A DNA stretch of 64,000 nucleotides, taken from positions 930,001-994,000 of the forward strand of contig CP095414.1 of NCBI GenBank assembly GCA_029541985.1. Reading direction: 5' to 3'. Positions 63,852-64,000 of this stretch are shown here, piece after piece. The notes under the pieces were generated by a model. That model worked only from the letters and a program-made list of their open reading frames with translations. It did not search any database and had not been told where the DNA came from. Numbering within the stretch: the first letter of the stretch is position 1; each line of letters opens with the position of its first letter. The DNA is from Bacteroidales bacterium F22 (GTDB taxonomy: Bacteria > Bacteroidota > Bacteroidia > Bacteroidales > Bacteroidaceae). The translations under genes were made by a program, and so were the position numbers.

Positions 63852-64000
63852 TTAAAAAACATACCCCACACTAAAATACAATGTTTTGTTTGAGATATTA
63901 GAATTGCCAACCATTATCTTGAGTGGACCGATCAAAGAATCATAGGCATAGCCAAGTTCCAAGCCACTACAAGTCAGGCCATCATCATATAAATCTTTTA
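63852..64000 (-). CDS. C-terminal end of a probable patatin-like/outer-membrane barrel protein (partial)
   Basis: Only the last 49 codons lie in the window. The end reads GLELGYAYDSLIGPLK, then NKTLYFSVGYVF and stop, the typical closing strands of an Omp85-like barrel with terminal Phe, as in Bacteroidota patatin-like phospholipases of outer-membrane type. It could also be another surface-antigen barrel protein. The gene continues beyond the window on the minus strand. Confidence 0.6.
   Translation of the reverse strand, partial: KDLYDDGLTCSGLELGYAYDSLIGPLKIMVGNSNISNKTLYFSVGYVF

Overview
The window looks like core chromosome of a Bacteroidota bacterium, most likely order Bacteroidales. The evidence is the recurring -7 promoter motif TAnnTTTG, a long NusB, a TonB-dependent receptor with an N-terminal carboxypeptidase-regulatory-like domain, a methylmalonyl-CoA decarboxylase operon with an OadG-like subunit fused to a lamin-tail domain, and low to moderate GC. 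Genus cannot be fixed from the sequence alone. No rRNA, tRNA, insertion sequence, integrase, CRISPR array or prophage was seen.

Layout. 1-4.6 kb: a B3/B4-domain protein, a glutamine synthetase family enzyme, an MscS channel and a secreted metallophosphoesterase. 4.8-11.4 kb: a sugar-alcohol module of two tandem fructokinase-like genes, a mannitol dehydrogenase family enzyme, an NCS1-family permease, and a divergent Nudix-fold (NrtR-like) regulator with two matching palindromes in the shared intergenic region. The distal fructokinase copy has lost its catalytic aspartate. 11.5-12.4 kb: malate dehydrogenase. 12.6-17.6 kb: a minus-strand cluster of DUF1573 protein, MeaB GTPase, an OLD/RecF-type ATPase, a DUF4435 (TOPRIM-like) protein and a membrane-anchored coiled-coil protein; the ATPase-DUF4435 pair resembles PARIS anti-phage systems. 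17.7-23.2 kb: a giant alpha-2-macroglobulin-like protein. 23.8-28.8 kb: rubredoxin, exonuclease III, release factor 3, RfbD, a DUF4924 protein and a LysE-type exporter. 29-36 kb: PurL, a two-gene chromate transporter and a Pif1-like helicase. 36.3-38.6 kb: two overlapping histidine-kinase genes with complementary defects. 38.8-43.4 kb: methylmalonyl-CoA epimerase and sodium-pumping decarboxylase operon. 43.6-46.1 kb: a GNAT-like protein and SerRS. 46.3-50.1 kb: a TonB receptor with a four-repeat lipoprotein. 50.4-53.3 kb: NusB, YajC, YbbR and CoaE. 53.5-62 kb: AddA-like, AddB-like and RecN recombination proteins. 62-64 kb: a MORN-repeat protein, a HAD phosphatase and the C-terminus of a probable patatin/outer-membrane barrel protein.

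Genes working together. Permease, polyol dehydrogenase and fructokinase form a predicted import-oxidise-phosphorylate route under the divergent regulator. Malate dehydrogenase, MeaB, the epimerase and the decarboxylase fit the succinate/propionate fermentation pathway typical of this group. AddA, AddB and RecN form a double-strand-break repair cluster. The points most worth a second look are the split-function histidine-kinase pair, the PARIS-like ATPase/DUF4435 pair, the active-site-dead fructokinase, the regulator with twin operators, and the repeat lipoprotein paired with the TonB receptor.
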